This document shows, piece by piece, positions 24,747 to 37,254 of a stretch of DNA of 64,000 nucleotides. The DNA lies in assembly GCA_013396755.1 (NCBI GenBank), contig VWZF01002696.1:83108-147107 (forward strand), read 5' to 3'. Position 1 is the stretch's first letter. Every line of letters starts with the position of its first letter. A program made the translations under genes and the position numbers. The notes beneath the pieces were generated by a model. That model ran no database searches. It was given only the letters and a program-made list of their open reading frames with translations, and was not told where the DNA came from. The DNA is from Sclerurus mexicanus. Its lineage: Eukaryota > Chordata > Aves > Passeriformes > Furnariidae.

Positions 24747-25412
24747 TTCACTGTTGGGACTGAAGTCCCTTTGTGGCGAGCAGCTCCAGTGAGCCCACAG
24801 GTGCCCCACTTGGCTCCCAACACTCAGATAGGCAGACATGGTTTCCTTACAGGTTCGACCCCAGGTTTCCCTTAGCAGGGTCTCACATGTCTTGATCCAT
24901 GAAGTCATTTATTCCCAGCATAGAAACAGAGAAGCAGGTGGAGCTGGGTACCTCCAAGGAGGGCTCCCAAGCAAGGAACCTCTGGACTTTTATACCCTCA
25001 AAGTCTTCCTGCACCCAAGTCTTGCTTATCCTTCTGAGCCCTCAGCTCCTGCCCCCCTCTCCCTGTCCATCCACCTCCCTGGCAGTCACCAGTCTTCATG
25101 TCCTTTGTTATTCAGCAGGTCAGCAGTTCCCAGCTCCTGCTGTGTCTCTCCGTGTCCATTCACCTGGCTGGTGTCACCCATGTTCACGCCCTTTTTTATC
25201 CCAAAGTTTGACCATTCACAACCTCTTGTCTCAGGCTCCCACCCAGAGCTCAATCTGCATCTCAGTCTGCAGTTTGCTAGTGCAGCTACCTGGACCAGCG
25301 GTATTCCTCAACACTTTCAAGCTCTTCCAAGTGAACACCATTCTCACTTAGCTTGTTGACCTCTTGCACTGAAAAGGCCAGACTGCGGTGCAGTGGAGTC
25401 TCACTCATTCAC
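24747..25412 (-). mobile_element. Solo LTR of an endogenous retrovirus with 5-bp target duplication
   Basis: The LTR occupies 24752-25407 (656 bp) on the minus strand. On the plus strand it starts TGTTGGGACT and ends CACTCA, so it has the canonical TG...CA ends. It is flanked on both sides by the same five bases, TTCAC (24747-24751 and 25408-25412). Reading the minus strand, a TATA box (GGGTATAAAAG, plus-strand 24987-24997) is followed about 75 bp later by AATAAA (plus-strand TTTATT, 24908-24913), which gives a U3-R-U5 layout. No internal viral sequence lies on either side, so this is a recombined solo LTR. Five-base duplications occur in several ERV groups and I do not assign a family. The frames 24838-25359 and 24899-25351 lie wholly or mostly inside it and are not genes. 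Confidence 0.85.
24987..24997 (-). promoter_or_regulatory. TATA box of the solo LTR
   Basis: On the minus strand this reads GGGTATAAAAG. It lies upstream of the LTR poly(A) signal, as in a retroviral U3 promoter. Whether it is active in the host is unknown; if so, transcription would run antisense to CCDC171. Confidence 0.65.
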
Positions 25413-28400
25413 CAATTTTTAGCATATGTTGATTGGGATTTATACCTTGCTGAGCTGAGCTAATCTGTCATTTTTATATGACAAAAAGACAGACAATCAA
25501 AATCAAGTTTTCCCAACAAGAATTTTCTTCAGCCTTACATCCGTTGTTAGTATCATGTCTGCCATCAGAGATGATAGGGATTATTTTATTTGATCTTCTT
25601 CCTCAAATTATGATGGTTAAAAGCAAACTTCAAGAAGAAAATATTTTATTTATGTAATAGTAAGCTTTAAGGATAGCAAATTGTCAAGCTCAATGCTGCT
25701 GTCAATTTGTCAGACCTTGCCAATATTCTCCAGCTTTTGCTTTGTAAAGAGGGATGTTAATGTGTATGCTCATTGTGGAGGTCAGTAGTAGGTGTACTGT
25801 GTTCTTTTAATTTTCTTTGACTCCTCAGATTTTGAAAGAAGAGCTGTTGTCACTGAAATTTCTAATAAAACATTTTCATACCATAGATTCGGTCTTGAAA
25901 GCAAGTCTGGTTGAAAATCTAAACATTTGCCTGTTGTTGGGAGATTTTTTTAAGTAAAAATTTTGTTAAAGAATGTTTAATAAAGAAATTTTTGGCAGAA
26001 TGAAGGGAGGGTACCTGTTCATCCTGTATGTAGCAGTGGATGATAGATTAAAGATGTGAGAAATGCAATTCAGGTTTTCTTGATCATTATGTTCACTACA
26101 GAGATAGAGACTAGCACTTTTTCCTCGGCTGGCATAATGAATTTGTACATATAATTGGAGTTTTGGTGAGAAGCCAAAGTGAAAAAATTAATTTGCTGTC
26201 CAGCCTATTAGGTATACTTTAGAATTTACTTGCAAAACTACAAAATGTTGCTTTATGTAGGATGAAATGCTGAATTAAAATGCAGTGCTACCGTGAGCAT
26301 TCATAAGAAAAGCAAAGAAAATGAAGTAGCTTTTTCACAAAACTTTGCACAGTTTTCTAGCCCCTAGGTTTATTAGACTTGAGCATTCACCTAAAATCTA
26401 ATATGAAGATTAGGATTCAGTAATGACTGTTTATGTATGAGCCACATAATTGCAGTTGTAGTGTTGATTAAATCTGCCAGAAGGCACCTTTGTCTCTCCT
26501 AGTACAAGGCAACTAGCATGGACTATCCTCAGCCTTTTGCATGAAAAATACAAAGTGGACACATTTCCCCCTTTTAACATTATGTAAAACCTTTTATCTA
26601 CTTCTGTTTGAAAATGTTGTAGTTTACAATTGAAAAGGTGTTTCTTGTGGCTAGAAGGGAATAATCTATATCCCTTCATAGCTCTAGTCAAAATATTTAA
26701 GGAAATGTCTACACTGAGCCCAGATTTTTTGGGGTCATAGTTTTCTTCTCTTGGAGTCTGCAACAGACTTTTTCTACAGTGGTTAAAACTAAGTATTTTT
26801 TCACAAGTAAAGCATATTTCTTTTCTAAGAGTAATTGAAATTGGTCTTATTTTAAAACCAATGAAAAAAACACTTAATTTTAGGTAAGCTACTATGTTGG
26901 CAAATAGTTGATTTAGTTACTTATACTGGGTAGTGGACAGCATTTCAAAGAGCAGAAGAATTTTTCAAATTTCACATTTACCTCCCACGTGAAGTCACTT
27001 CGGATTTTTCTACTTAGTATCTTGGTAGAGTAATATCTGCTTATATTGTTCTCCTACATATGTACCTATAACTAGTCAATAGGTTTTAGACTTAGTGTTT
27101 AACTAGCATTTCTTTATAAAAATTGTTTTGTATATATAGAATATCTTATCCATATGTAGGAGTTCCTTAAAATAAGAAAGAATATGCTTTTAAAAATTTA
27201 TTTTGCTTCCATGGATTTGACTGTGGAAAACAGAATTCTGTACTTCAACTTTTGTACATCTTTTCTGGTTCCAGAATGTCACTTCAGTAGGCCAAAAGCG
27301 ACATCATCAAGATTCAGACAACCTGTACTTTCACTGGACATTTCTCCTAAGTTTGATGAGAAGTTTTAGTCTCTTCTTCTTGAGATTGAACGTGTGATGG
27401 GATACTGTCATGTTTTATAATAAAAGTGTATCCTCACTTTTCTGTAGTGACTGATGCTGTTTGGTTCCTCTGATCAGTGGTAAGGTATGCTCACACTAAG
27501 CAGATATTCATGCTCACAGCTGAGGCACTTTAATGTGGACTTTATAGTATTTTCAGTGACTACCGATCTCTCTTCCACTCCTGTCTAGAATATACACTGT
27601 AAAAGAAATTGTAGGCAAGATACCAGCCTGAAACTCCTCTCAGTTTCCATTTCTTTTTCACTAAATAATTTGCTTCAAAAATTCCCTCCCTGACAGCCAG
27701 AAATGTTCTTTTTTAATCAAGATTGTGTAAGAAGATGGAAGAAGTGCAATGTAGTGGTAACGTTTTCCCCACAGTTGTAGCTTAATCAGGGCAGCGATTG
27801 TTTCTCCTTTACATTCTGTATGCAACTGTGCTTGCCTTTGTGCAACAGATGGGAGAATGGTCTTTGCGTGTAAATATTATTGGCCTATAAAAACCTGCAT
27901 TTCCTTAGTTTTGTTAAGTGGTAATTTTCTTTCATGGTCCAGAGATATTTCTGAGTAATCAAGGCTACAGGGAGCTCCTTTGCTGTAAAATTCTCAGGGT
28001 GTTTTCTACCTGATTATACCAACATATACATTGGTCTTAATTTATCAGTTTCTAAAAGATTGATGTAATTTTTGAAAATCTTACACTTTGTAATAATCTT
28101 CATGGCAATTGTTGTTATGTCCATCTGCTGTGGTTTCCAGTAGATGTGGTTTCCCTTCCATTACTGCCAACTTCAATGCTCCCTTTTCAATTTTCTTGTA
28201 GGAAGTCATGTCATTACCCCTTGCAGAGAATCTAGCCTTTTATTTAGAGCTTCATTCCCTTGGGCTACCCTCTGAGACCTACAGGGTAAAGTAATTGTTA
28301 TTGAAGTGAAGGGGATAGAGTTAGGCCCCCTGTGTGGCACTGAGTCAGCTCTCGTTTGGGAAAAAAAAAAGTTGTAAGAAAACTGACCTGCTTTTTGGCA

Positions 28401-30850
28401 CATTTAAATTGTGCATGCCACGCTTGAATGGAACTGAACAAAAAGTTTAGTGTTGAAATGAGATACAAGGAGAATAGATCATTAAAGAAGTGCCAAACAG
28501 CTGCAAAAGTGCAATTTTGCTGAATGCTGTTTCCCTTGAGGTTTCTTCCTGATGCCTGAGAAGCTGATGTATTTGTATCCTCCACTGATGCCACAAGGCA
28601 TTTTGGACTATGGGTCAAGGTCGCTAGGATGAGTTTTCAAATACTAAAATGTATGGGGGAAATTAATTTTCATCCTTTCTTTTCCAAACATAGCTCTCTT
28701 AAATCTAAAAAAAGTATGTTGGAATCTTGTTTCTGAAAACAAAAAGTCATTATTGTATGTTTTGTTTTCTGGACTCTTTTTAACAAATCTTACTTATGTC
28801 AGATTGACGCAAGGCATTAGTAACAGGCATGCAGAACTCTACTCTATGGAGTTTTGCTTTCACACCAGTTGTTTTTGCTTGAACTTCCCTTCAGTCTTTT
28901 CAGATTCTTGTGTAAGCAGTTTGTTGTACTAGAATTAATCTTTCATTCTTCTGAAGTCCATTCATTATTCCGTTTCTTGTTCTTTTTTATCTTTTGTATG
29001 TGTAGGCCTTGGGTATTTTACTACTTGCTAGCACTGTTTTTAGTTGAAGAAGTTCCGAGAGGGAGAACCAAACAGTTAAATGTGAATTTTGAGGTTTTTC
29101 GTACTTTTTTTTTTTTTTGTAAAGTAGATGGTCCTCTTATTCTGACTGCTGCACCTGATGTTACAAAGTCAATGTTTATATTGTCTTTTGACAGCTTTTA
29201 ATAGGCATCATTTCAACATTCTCCTTCCTTTAGTTTTGTTCCTTCCAAACAGGAGATGTGGTTCTATGATAACAGAAGGCTCAATAAGATCCTGAGTTAC
29301 AGTCATAACATGGATGTAAAAATAAAAAAACTGATTCTTAATAACTTGGTATTTTATTTGTAACTTTGGAGCAGTGTAAAAGTTTAAATGGAAATTTTCA
29401 TTCACTACTATTTGTAACTCATAATCCAAATAATTTTTTTAAACTGTATTCTCAATAGTGAAACACCGAGGACAATGGAGACAACATGTACATAGTTTTA
29501 ATTTGTATTTCAAAGGCTATTTTTGTAATGTATAACAAATACATTAAAATTTTTATGAGATATTTGCTAATTTGCATATGCTGATCTATGTATTTATTGT
29601 CATATGTCTCTAACATAATTGAGAATAGCTGATGTTTCAAAAACCTTTGAATTTCATAAATTAATTTTTAAAAAGATTGATTTTCTTTTTGTGTTTCCAA
29701 TTTCTTGAGGATTGATATGTAATTTGTCAATAGTAGCCATTTTTCCCTTCAAATAAAGTACTCCTAAAATTCGGAGTCTTTCAGGCTTGTAAATTTAGAA
29801 CCAGTAGTACACACAAAAGCTGTTCTACAGCATTTATAGCACTGTGCACCTGAAAATTACTAGTTCTAGAAATGGTATGCACTAGAACTAGACAAGGATT
29901 GGTTATTCAAAAGTACACTGAGGGAATGTTAAGAAAAAATTAGTTTTACATGTCCCCTGGAGAACTGTCCTAAGCCTAAGTGCTCGCAGTCCTTTTAAAG
30001 ATTAATCTGGAGAAAGAAAGAACAGCTTAAATATCACCACTTGGCTGGTCTTTAGTTTATAAACAGCATCAACGTTGTTTTATTTTTACTCCCAATTTGA
30101 TTTCTCAGCTTTACCAACATGTAGCCTAAGCTGAAAATTTTTATGCAGCCCTTATATTACAGATGAGACATGTTTGAACAGGTTGTAAAGCCCTTTTCCC
30201 ACAAAAAATCTTCAGAGGCCCTTTTGAATAAAGAACTAAAATTTAAAATAGTTTGTTCCTTTTTTTTAAGAATAGCACTTAGATGATTTTTTCACAGTTT
30301 TCTGATTTACTTTGTTTAAATAGCTGTAAAAAAGACATACTTAGAAATACTTAGGCTTAAAATAATTTACCACTGACAGTTACATTTGAAAATGGAACTT
30401 GAGCATTCTTGCAAATTCTTTGCCTAGTCCAGCATCTTTGTTATAAAATCATCCTTTTCCCATGCCAATGTTATGGGTATATTTTTGCAACCAGTTATCT
30501 GGAAAGTCATGCATCTGTTTTCATGAACTGCCTGTCTTGGTCTCGGAGTGTGGATCTCCTCTCACACTAAAAACACTTCTGGGGTTGAAAACACTTCTAC
30601 CATTTGCTTCTGCCATGTCAGTAGCACATGATGTAGAATGTTAAATAATAGTGATATCCTCTATAAAATAAAACATTGCGTGGAGTAAAAGGGAAGGAAA
30701 GATGTCACAGAAAAAAGCATTCAGCATCTGATTATTTCCTCTTTGTCTTTATGTGGAGTAATTACTTACAATTTGTGCTGTTAAAATTGACAGTCCTATG
30801 TAAATTTCAACCATTAACTTGCATCATGTTCCATGCTTAGGATGACTTTT

Positions 30851-30940
30851 AATCACTGAATAAGGTTGAAGGTGGAAGGGACCTCTGGAGGTCATCTGGT
30901 CCAAGCCCCTTGGACAAGCAGGAACACCTAGAGCCCGTAA
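30851..30940 (-). mobile_element. CR1 LINE 3'-end fragment
   Basis: The sequence includes GGTGGAAGGGACCTCTGGAG, GTCATCTGGTCCAAGCCCC and GCAGGAACACCTAGAGC. These are the reverse complement of the typical CR1 3' untranslated end. Only about 90 bp remain, so it is a heavily 5'-truncated insertion. The first bases (AATCACTGAATAAGG) are a decayed form of the terminal repeat. Confidence 0.85.
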
Positions 30941-33633
30941 TGTTTAAAATTAGTATTCTGCAACTCCACTGTTTTTGTGGCCTCCTCGGTTAAGTCTTCT
31001 CCCCAGAGCTTTCCTATAATACTTGTCTATCTGAAAATCTTTTAACTTTTGAAGTAGTCTAAGTTGCAATAATACTGGTTTCTTTAATGTTTGGGGATCA
31101 CTATATCTTGCCTTTCCAAACCAAAATCATTTTCTGGTGTGTATTTTTGAAACATTTTCATTTGTAGTTGAAGACAATTTTTTGTTGTTTTGTATTCTGT
31201 TTCCTGTTTGCATGTTATAGTCTTACCAACACATTGAAAACCAGAAGTGCTTGCTAAAATGCAGATCCTGCAAATGTGTATGAATGCTAAATTTTATGTT
31301 ATAAAAATTAATCAGGATGTTGCTGAAGGATCTTACTGTTATGTATACTTAAAAACTATACATCTTATTTCTACACATACTTAAAACCAAAGAATACACT
31401 CCATAGCAGGAGAGAAAAAAACTTCTGCACATCTAGATTAGTCTTCCAGGAAATTCTGTCAACTGACTTTCTTGATAGTGGAACAGTTTTCAGAGGTGCA
31501 GATATATTTGTATCTGTAATATTCAAGTAGGGATCTATATTAAAGTTCTGAACTGCTTTAGAGATGCATTTAATCATTAGGTGACAGATCTTAAAATTTG
31601 CAAGTGGCTAGATTCCCTGCCCATTCCTCATGTATCAAGCTTACTAATAAGTGGAATTTTTGTATGGCATGAAGCAGATACGTCACTCAATTTGTGACTG
31701 ACACGAGTTACATAAAATTATTTGTGCCTTCCAATGGCACATCTGAAAACTGCTTTCTTCAGATGTCATTGCACACTCATTATTAGGGATTCCATGCCAC
31801 CCACTGGAAGACCCAAAAATATTGTTTGTTCCAACTTGGCCCTGAGCAAGAGAAATCTAAACTGACTCTGACTCTTTGCTAGGAGGTTGGGATATACTGG
31901 AAAGAGCGTAGACCTATAAATGCATACCTTCCACATTGGTAATGAATTATTAGTTGCTGCAAAATTGCTTCTTTCTGGACTAAAAAGAAATCTAGAACTC
32001 TTAGAAAAATAAAATTGCTGTATCTGAAAATAAACGTTCATGAATACATTTTCTCTAGACTGAACATTTTGAAACTCACTTAACAAGAAAACAAATAGCT
32101 GAGTAGATCAGCAAGGGCTTAGAAACTGCTATTTCAAATAACTGCATGGACTTAGTGGCTGTGGAGATATAGGATGAAGCTGTATAGGTTAATGGCTTCA
32201 CTAGGTTTGTAGTAGCAGAGGCAAAAGGAAGAAGGTAGGAAACATCTCTATACATTATAATTCAGTGATACCTTTAAATATCGTGTGGGAAGCAATCAAA
32301 GGAACACATAAGATTTTCTTTAGTGAGATTTGAGACACAGCTTATTATGACGCATTGGTATAATCCTTGTTTATGAGCCAGAGGCCCAGTCCATCGACCT
32401 ATTTCAATATGTGTCTAATTTTTAATATGTGAGCAGTTGCCATATGAAGACTCTCAGGCAGTTTTATATAGAGTGAGATATATCCACATTCTTGCTTGGT
32501 ATTGTTTCTGAAGCATCTTAGTCATGTTAAATGTGAAATAAAAAATTTAAAAGCAGGATCAGAACTGAGCATGGCCGAATTACAGAGCTATGTGAATACA
32601 CTTTTAGGACTAGCACCATAATATTTGAAACATTTTAGATATTCTTTCTGATGAGACAAGTTATGGTGGTGTTAATTTGCCACTGCTGTTTTCTGCACTT
32701 CACAATGAAATAACTTTATTCATTTCAGCAATGATAACTTTTATTCTGAAATGCAGTATTGTGTTTAAGAACAAAAAAAGGAAGACAATAAAAGTCTTTG
32801 TGAATGCCTTTTTGTGGTACTAAGTTTATTTTTGTCTATACCGCAGTCATATTCAAAAGGCCAATTTCATATTACCTGTAATATGTTCTTACTTGCTATG
32901 TAGAACTTGCTACTGGTCATTTCAAAGGGGAAAACTGTAGCTTATAAAATCTGATTAACCAGTTGTAAAGAAGACCAGTAATCTCAGAAGTGTTAGACTA
33001 TTTAGAGTAGATATAAAGTTACCAGTAATGTCAAATCGTTTGTACTCTCTTGTGCTGCTAACTTTATTATCAGTCTGATCAATATTACAGGATTGGGACA
33101 TTCTTCCACTATATACATGAAAACAATTATATTTTCCCAGCTATATTGTAATGAGATTATTTACCTTCAGAGGTTGTAGGTTTACTGTTTCTTTTGTTTG
33201 TGCCAAATAAATTTTCTTAACATGAAGTGCGAGGACTCATTTTGAAAGAGTGAAAATTTACCTGAAATTGCGTAGTGATTCTTTGTAAACAGAAGTTGAA
33301 CATGCACTGAGTCTTGTAGTTAAATAAAATGAAAAATAGTGTCAACTGTTCAATGCAGGTCTGCATGCTTGAGAACAGCTCATCAAAACACTACCTAATT
33401 GGGGTGCATAGTCATCTGCTTTTCCTCAGTGCTATTAATATTTCAGATTTTAGAAGAAATATCATCTTAGACCTTTGTTTAAGTTTGGAGACTGAAATTT
33501 TGCCTGGATCACGACTTCTGTTTGATTTCTTAAATTAATAAAAATTAGGTCTTCTGTAATGAAATTGGATGTATGCTATTTGGCATTTAAGTATAGCTTG
33601 CCTGGCACTGATGATTTATTTTACTTTCTAAAG

Positions 33634-33784
33634 GCTGTGATTCAAAGTTTCATGGAAGTCTACCAACTTCCAGTTTCTAGAGTTGAAACATTAGCGAGAG
33701 AAACAGAATCTCTACAGCTTCACATCGCAGCTCTGAAGTCCAGGCTCCAAACAGCTTGTCTTCATGAAAGTGATCTTACAAATG
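33634..33784 (+). CDS. CCDC171: CCDC171 coding exon (50 codons plus 1 base)
   Basis: This internal exon follows a T-rich acceptor ending AAAG (AG at 33632-33633) and has a consensus donor GTAAGT at 33785. It reads AVIQSFMEVYQLPVSRVETL through HIAALKSRLQTACLHE to LTN, plus the first base of a Gly codon. As I recall human CCDC171, the matching piece is SFMDVYQL and HIAALKSELHTACL, so it is clearly the same exon. The segment is a helical, heptad-like tail. The single leftover G joins GA of the exon at 53627 to make Gly. The longer open frame starting at 33559 runs through intron at both ends and does not mark a start codon. Confidence 0.93.
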
Positions 33785-34929
33785 GTAAGTCTGCTTTTCA
33801 AGTAATTTTTGTCATTTGGATGTGGTCTCTTAGCCAGCATCTCCCTTCATGCTGTACAGTTTCTGTAGGGTAATACAGTAATATTTATCTATAAACAAAA
33901 TAGACCAATAAAAGCAGTGTCAACAGAAACGTTTTTCAGAAGAGAAAGGGATGATACTAGTTAACACAGGGATTAATTTTACTGCTTTATCTTCTACAAG
34001 GACCTGTTTGTTGCTGCTGTCTCTGGAAAAGTATACATTGTGATTTCTTTAGTTTTAGCAGTACAGTAAGTAGTTGAACTCTGGACCTGAAGAATTTAAC
34101 CGTCTAGAGATGTAGCATGTTAAAAGAGAATGTTATTAACTGTGCATGTAAACAAAATGTTTATTAGGAGATCTGGATTTTGCTTTTAGACAGTTGTGGT
34201 TATGAATAATGCTTCTCACAAAAGCTACAAGGTTAAAATCCAATTTTAGAAATAATTTCTGGTCTAAAAATATTATTGCCCACCAAGTTACTTGGATTTG
34301 TGTAAGGCAAATAAGGTGATTCTTCAGACCTGAGATATCTCTCTAGGGGCATTATTAAATGCAGATTTATTTGTGTCACACGGGCAGGAGGCTGGACACA
34401 CAAACTGTCATAAATATGTAGCCAAGTATCTCTAGAATGAGATTGTATAGGATGTGCAACTTGCATACACTCAATGTATTTGTCCTCCATGTTTCCTTAC
34501 TTTTTCACAGAGGATAAAGGAGAAAGTATTGGAGTTCAGGGTTTTTTTGGTTGTTGTTGTTGTCCTTTTCTCTTTAGTCTTGTGTAGCAAAGGACCATAA
34601 AGAGAAGGAAGATTGTTTGTCTTTCTTTTTGAAACAGGAGACCTGTAAGAGAGCTGTCACTAATTCAAGTGACATAAATATATTGGTAAATATATATTCA
34701 AAGGCTGTGACTGTGGCTTTGGTTGTCTCGTACAGGATTACATTGATTTCTCATCCTACTTCTAACAGCTGGGAAATTATTGCAAATAGAAACTACATTA
34801 ATCAGTGCTGAATTTCAGTTTTAACATATTGAGGTGATAATTATTGAATGAAAACTTTGTTTTATTAGTGACTTCACAACTTATCTAAGAAATGAAATCA
34901 CTGAAATTGCATTTTTCCTCCTCCATTGA

Positions 34930-35270
34930 GACACTTTTGATTTTCTTTGCTAGTTTTGTTCGTGTCCTGCTGAGCCTGTGCCCAGAGTAATTTTGGGCTG
35001 CTCCTTTGCCTGTTACGATTGTTTTCGTTGTTTAAGTCAAGATGACCACTTTTGTACTAAGGATTGGGAAATCTGCCAAACTTGCAGCACGGTTTGCTTT
35101 CATTTGGATTGAGAGAGCTTTTAGCAAAAATGTTGCTAGTCCTGTCCATGAAGGGCTGTGCAGCAGCTTGTTAAGTACAATGAAAACAAACACCTTGCCT
35201 TCCCCAGCTTTCCAAAGCTTGTGATTAAACACAGTGCCTTTTAGTAATTTGTGTTTGCCTGCAGTGTCCA
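34930..35270. promoter_or_regulatory. Candidate conserved noncoding element
   Basis: Complex, non-repetitive sequence has overlapping open frames on both strands (35032-35271 minus, 35042-35224 plus). It includes TTACGATTGTTTTCGTTG, GTCAAGATGACC, TTCCAAAGCTTGTG and GTGATTAAACA. Openness on both strands can come from constrained noncoding sequence. No exon with proper splice sites fits CCDC171. The call rests on texture alone. Confidence 0.22.
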
Positions 35271-36609
35271 TGTAAAGATGATACTATTTGTGTTGAATTG
35301 GCCCTCTGGGGAGAACAGTAGTTCTTCCTTTAGATGCAGTTTAATTAAATATACACATAAGCATTAGTGGGAAGCATTTTAAAATTTTAATGTAAATGCA
35401 AAAAAAATCATATGAGAGTCTCAAGTTGCCATGAGAAGGGTGTAAGTGATTATGGTATATTTTGTGTATTTGGGGTTTCTGTAAAGCTTGTCCTTTATAT
35501 TTACAAAAGTTACATTAAGCATGGCTTTTAATAACCATCACAGCTTTGTGGGGTGACATACATTTTAATGTTTCAGTTGATTCTGTTCTGATTTTGAGGA
35601 AGAAGTTCTGCCCTAAATTTCTGTGTTAAAGTCGAACAGATTTTTATTTTTTTTGCTTATTTTAAATGAAAGGGAGTAATGACTTCTTGAGCATGCATTT
35701 GATTTTAAAGTTAGACACTCCTTGGTTTTAATTCACTGTGTTCAGTCACATATCCATTGCAGGCAAACACAACACTTGGACTGTATACAGACCTTTTTAT
35801 GATATACATTTGTGTTTCCTGAACAGTAACTTATTGCTCTGTGCTGAAATGTATTTTTCAAGTCTTCCAGTTATGTATCACATGTGGACTCTTACCTTAC
35901 CTTGTAAGATAGGGTTTTATCTCAACTATGTTATGGCTGACGTGATGTCTTTTATGCTAGTTGCTTAAAGATCTTACCCTCATGACTGTCCATTGCATGC
36001 AAGTTTGGGCCATTCCTCAGTATTAATCTTTTCTGTATTCAGAAGGTATTGCTTTCCTAATTGACCTTTTTCTACTGCAACTTCATAACTATGTCACCTT
36101 TCTTTCTATTCACACCATTTCTTCCCTCTTCTGTTGCTGTGAGTTGAGTTTTGCTGATAATTGTAAAAACAAAATTGATGCCATAAGGCAACATTGGTGA
36201 TTCTAGTTCCTCATCTTTTATTTAAGATTCTGAATTGACATCTCCATCCTCCAGTCTCCTTCTAGTCCAAGCACTTTCTTTCTAGTCAACAGTGTTTAGA
36301 TTATGAGATTGCTCTGTGTGGTCATGCTAAGGCCAACAGAGAGGAACAGGAAGGGATATGATTATGATGGACAGAGGTGAGATTATCACTGGGAACACTG
36401 CTTACAGAGAAGAGAATTATTACATGAGGAGAAGTTAAGTCAGGAGCAGAATGTTTCTGTACTCTTCATTGGTATCCATCTGTCTGTCGTACTCATCTCT
36501 GGTGATTCTTCCTCTGTGCAGAGAAAGACCCTATGCATTTTTAGTTCTTGCAACTCTTTAAAATTCAGTATGGCTGATAAACACTTCAGGTTTTCTACCT
36601 GAAAGTGTT

Positions 36610-36835
36610 TATCTTTTTCTTCCTTTTTCCTTTTCTTTTTCTTCCTTTTTCCTTTCCTTTTTCTTCCTTTTTCCTTCCCTTCCCAAACCTTCCCAAACCT
36701 TCCCTTCCCAAACCTTCTCTTCCCAAACCTTCCCTTCCCAAACCTTCCCTTTCCAAACCTTCCCAAACCTTCCCTTTTGCTTTCCTTCCCTTCCCTTTTG
36801 CTTTCCTTCCCCTTTCCGTTTTTCCCTATTCCAGT
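36610..36835. repeat. Polypyrimidine tract with CCCTTCCCAAACCTT units
   Basis: About 220 bp, nearly all pyrimidine apart from AAA triplets, fall into two parts. The first has (CTTCCTTTTTC)-like repeats. The second has repeated units of CCTTCCCAAA with variants, then TTTTGCTTTCCTTCCC twice. The minus-strand frame 36440-36766 has an N-terminal GRFGK repeat made by this tract, and 36605-36868 is its plus-strand counterpart. Neither is a gene. Confidence 0.9.
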
Positions 36836-37235
36836 ATCTTTTTTCTGTTGCTTGGGGGGGCTTCCTGATTGCCTTTTTGGGTTTTTTTGAACTTCTGGGT
36901 TGGTTTTTTTTTTTTACTTTACCAAATGCTTCTGAAATCTTCTTTACATTTCTAAAATGTCCATTTTTTTTCTGTTACAAAACTATTAACATTTTGTAAT
37001 GGTCTTTCCTGCCTACTTCTTATTCAGCAGCATCTAGTAATATAAACACCATAAATGGACTGTGCTTCAAGGTTCCCTGTTAAATGAACACTTGACAGTT
37101 CTGAATTCTTACCAGCACTGAATTCTGCTGCTTTTATTCATTTTAATTCTTCCTCAGATACATTAGTTTATTACTATACTTGCACATTCATTCAGAGGTG
37201 CAGTAATAACTAGACCTTGAACGGAGAGTAGTTCT

Positions 37236-37254
37236 GTAGTAGTAGTAGTAGTAG
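37236..37254. repeat. (GTA)n microsatellite
   Basis: A short run of six GTA units is followed by imperfect copies (TTCTGTAGTCTGTAGTA). It is simple sequence. Confidence 0.9.

Larger units (their letters stand above)
13313..33633 (+). other. CCDC171: CCDC171 intron, about 20.3 kb
   Basis: The intron runs from donor GTTAGA (13313) to an acceptor in a T-rich context ending AG at 33632-33633. It contains pyrimidine-rich tracts, a possible LTR remnant, a CR1 copy with a CT-rich tail, a solo LTR with target duplication and a short CR1 3' fragment, listed separately. The remaining stretches (about 13313-14870, 15770-17600, 18750-22260, 22380-24710, 25420-30850 and 30940-33630) are AT-rich. I see no gene in them apart from candidate regulatory sequence near 20.4 kb. 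Confidence 0.8.

Noticed and set aside
24838..25359. Frame of 173 codons, plus strand.
   Set aside because: It lies inside the solo LTR and reads against its orientation; it is Ser/Pro/His-rich without any domain.
33559..33873. Reading the 104-codon frame as a complete small gene.
   Set aside because: Only 33634-33784 matches CCDC171 and has splice sites at both ends; the rest is intron.
36440..36766. Minus-strand frame with a repeated GRFGK motif, looking like a repeat peptide precursor.
   Set aside because: The motif is a translation of the polypyrimidine simple repeat, and no signal peptide or splice context is present.
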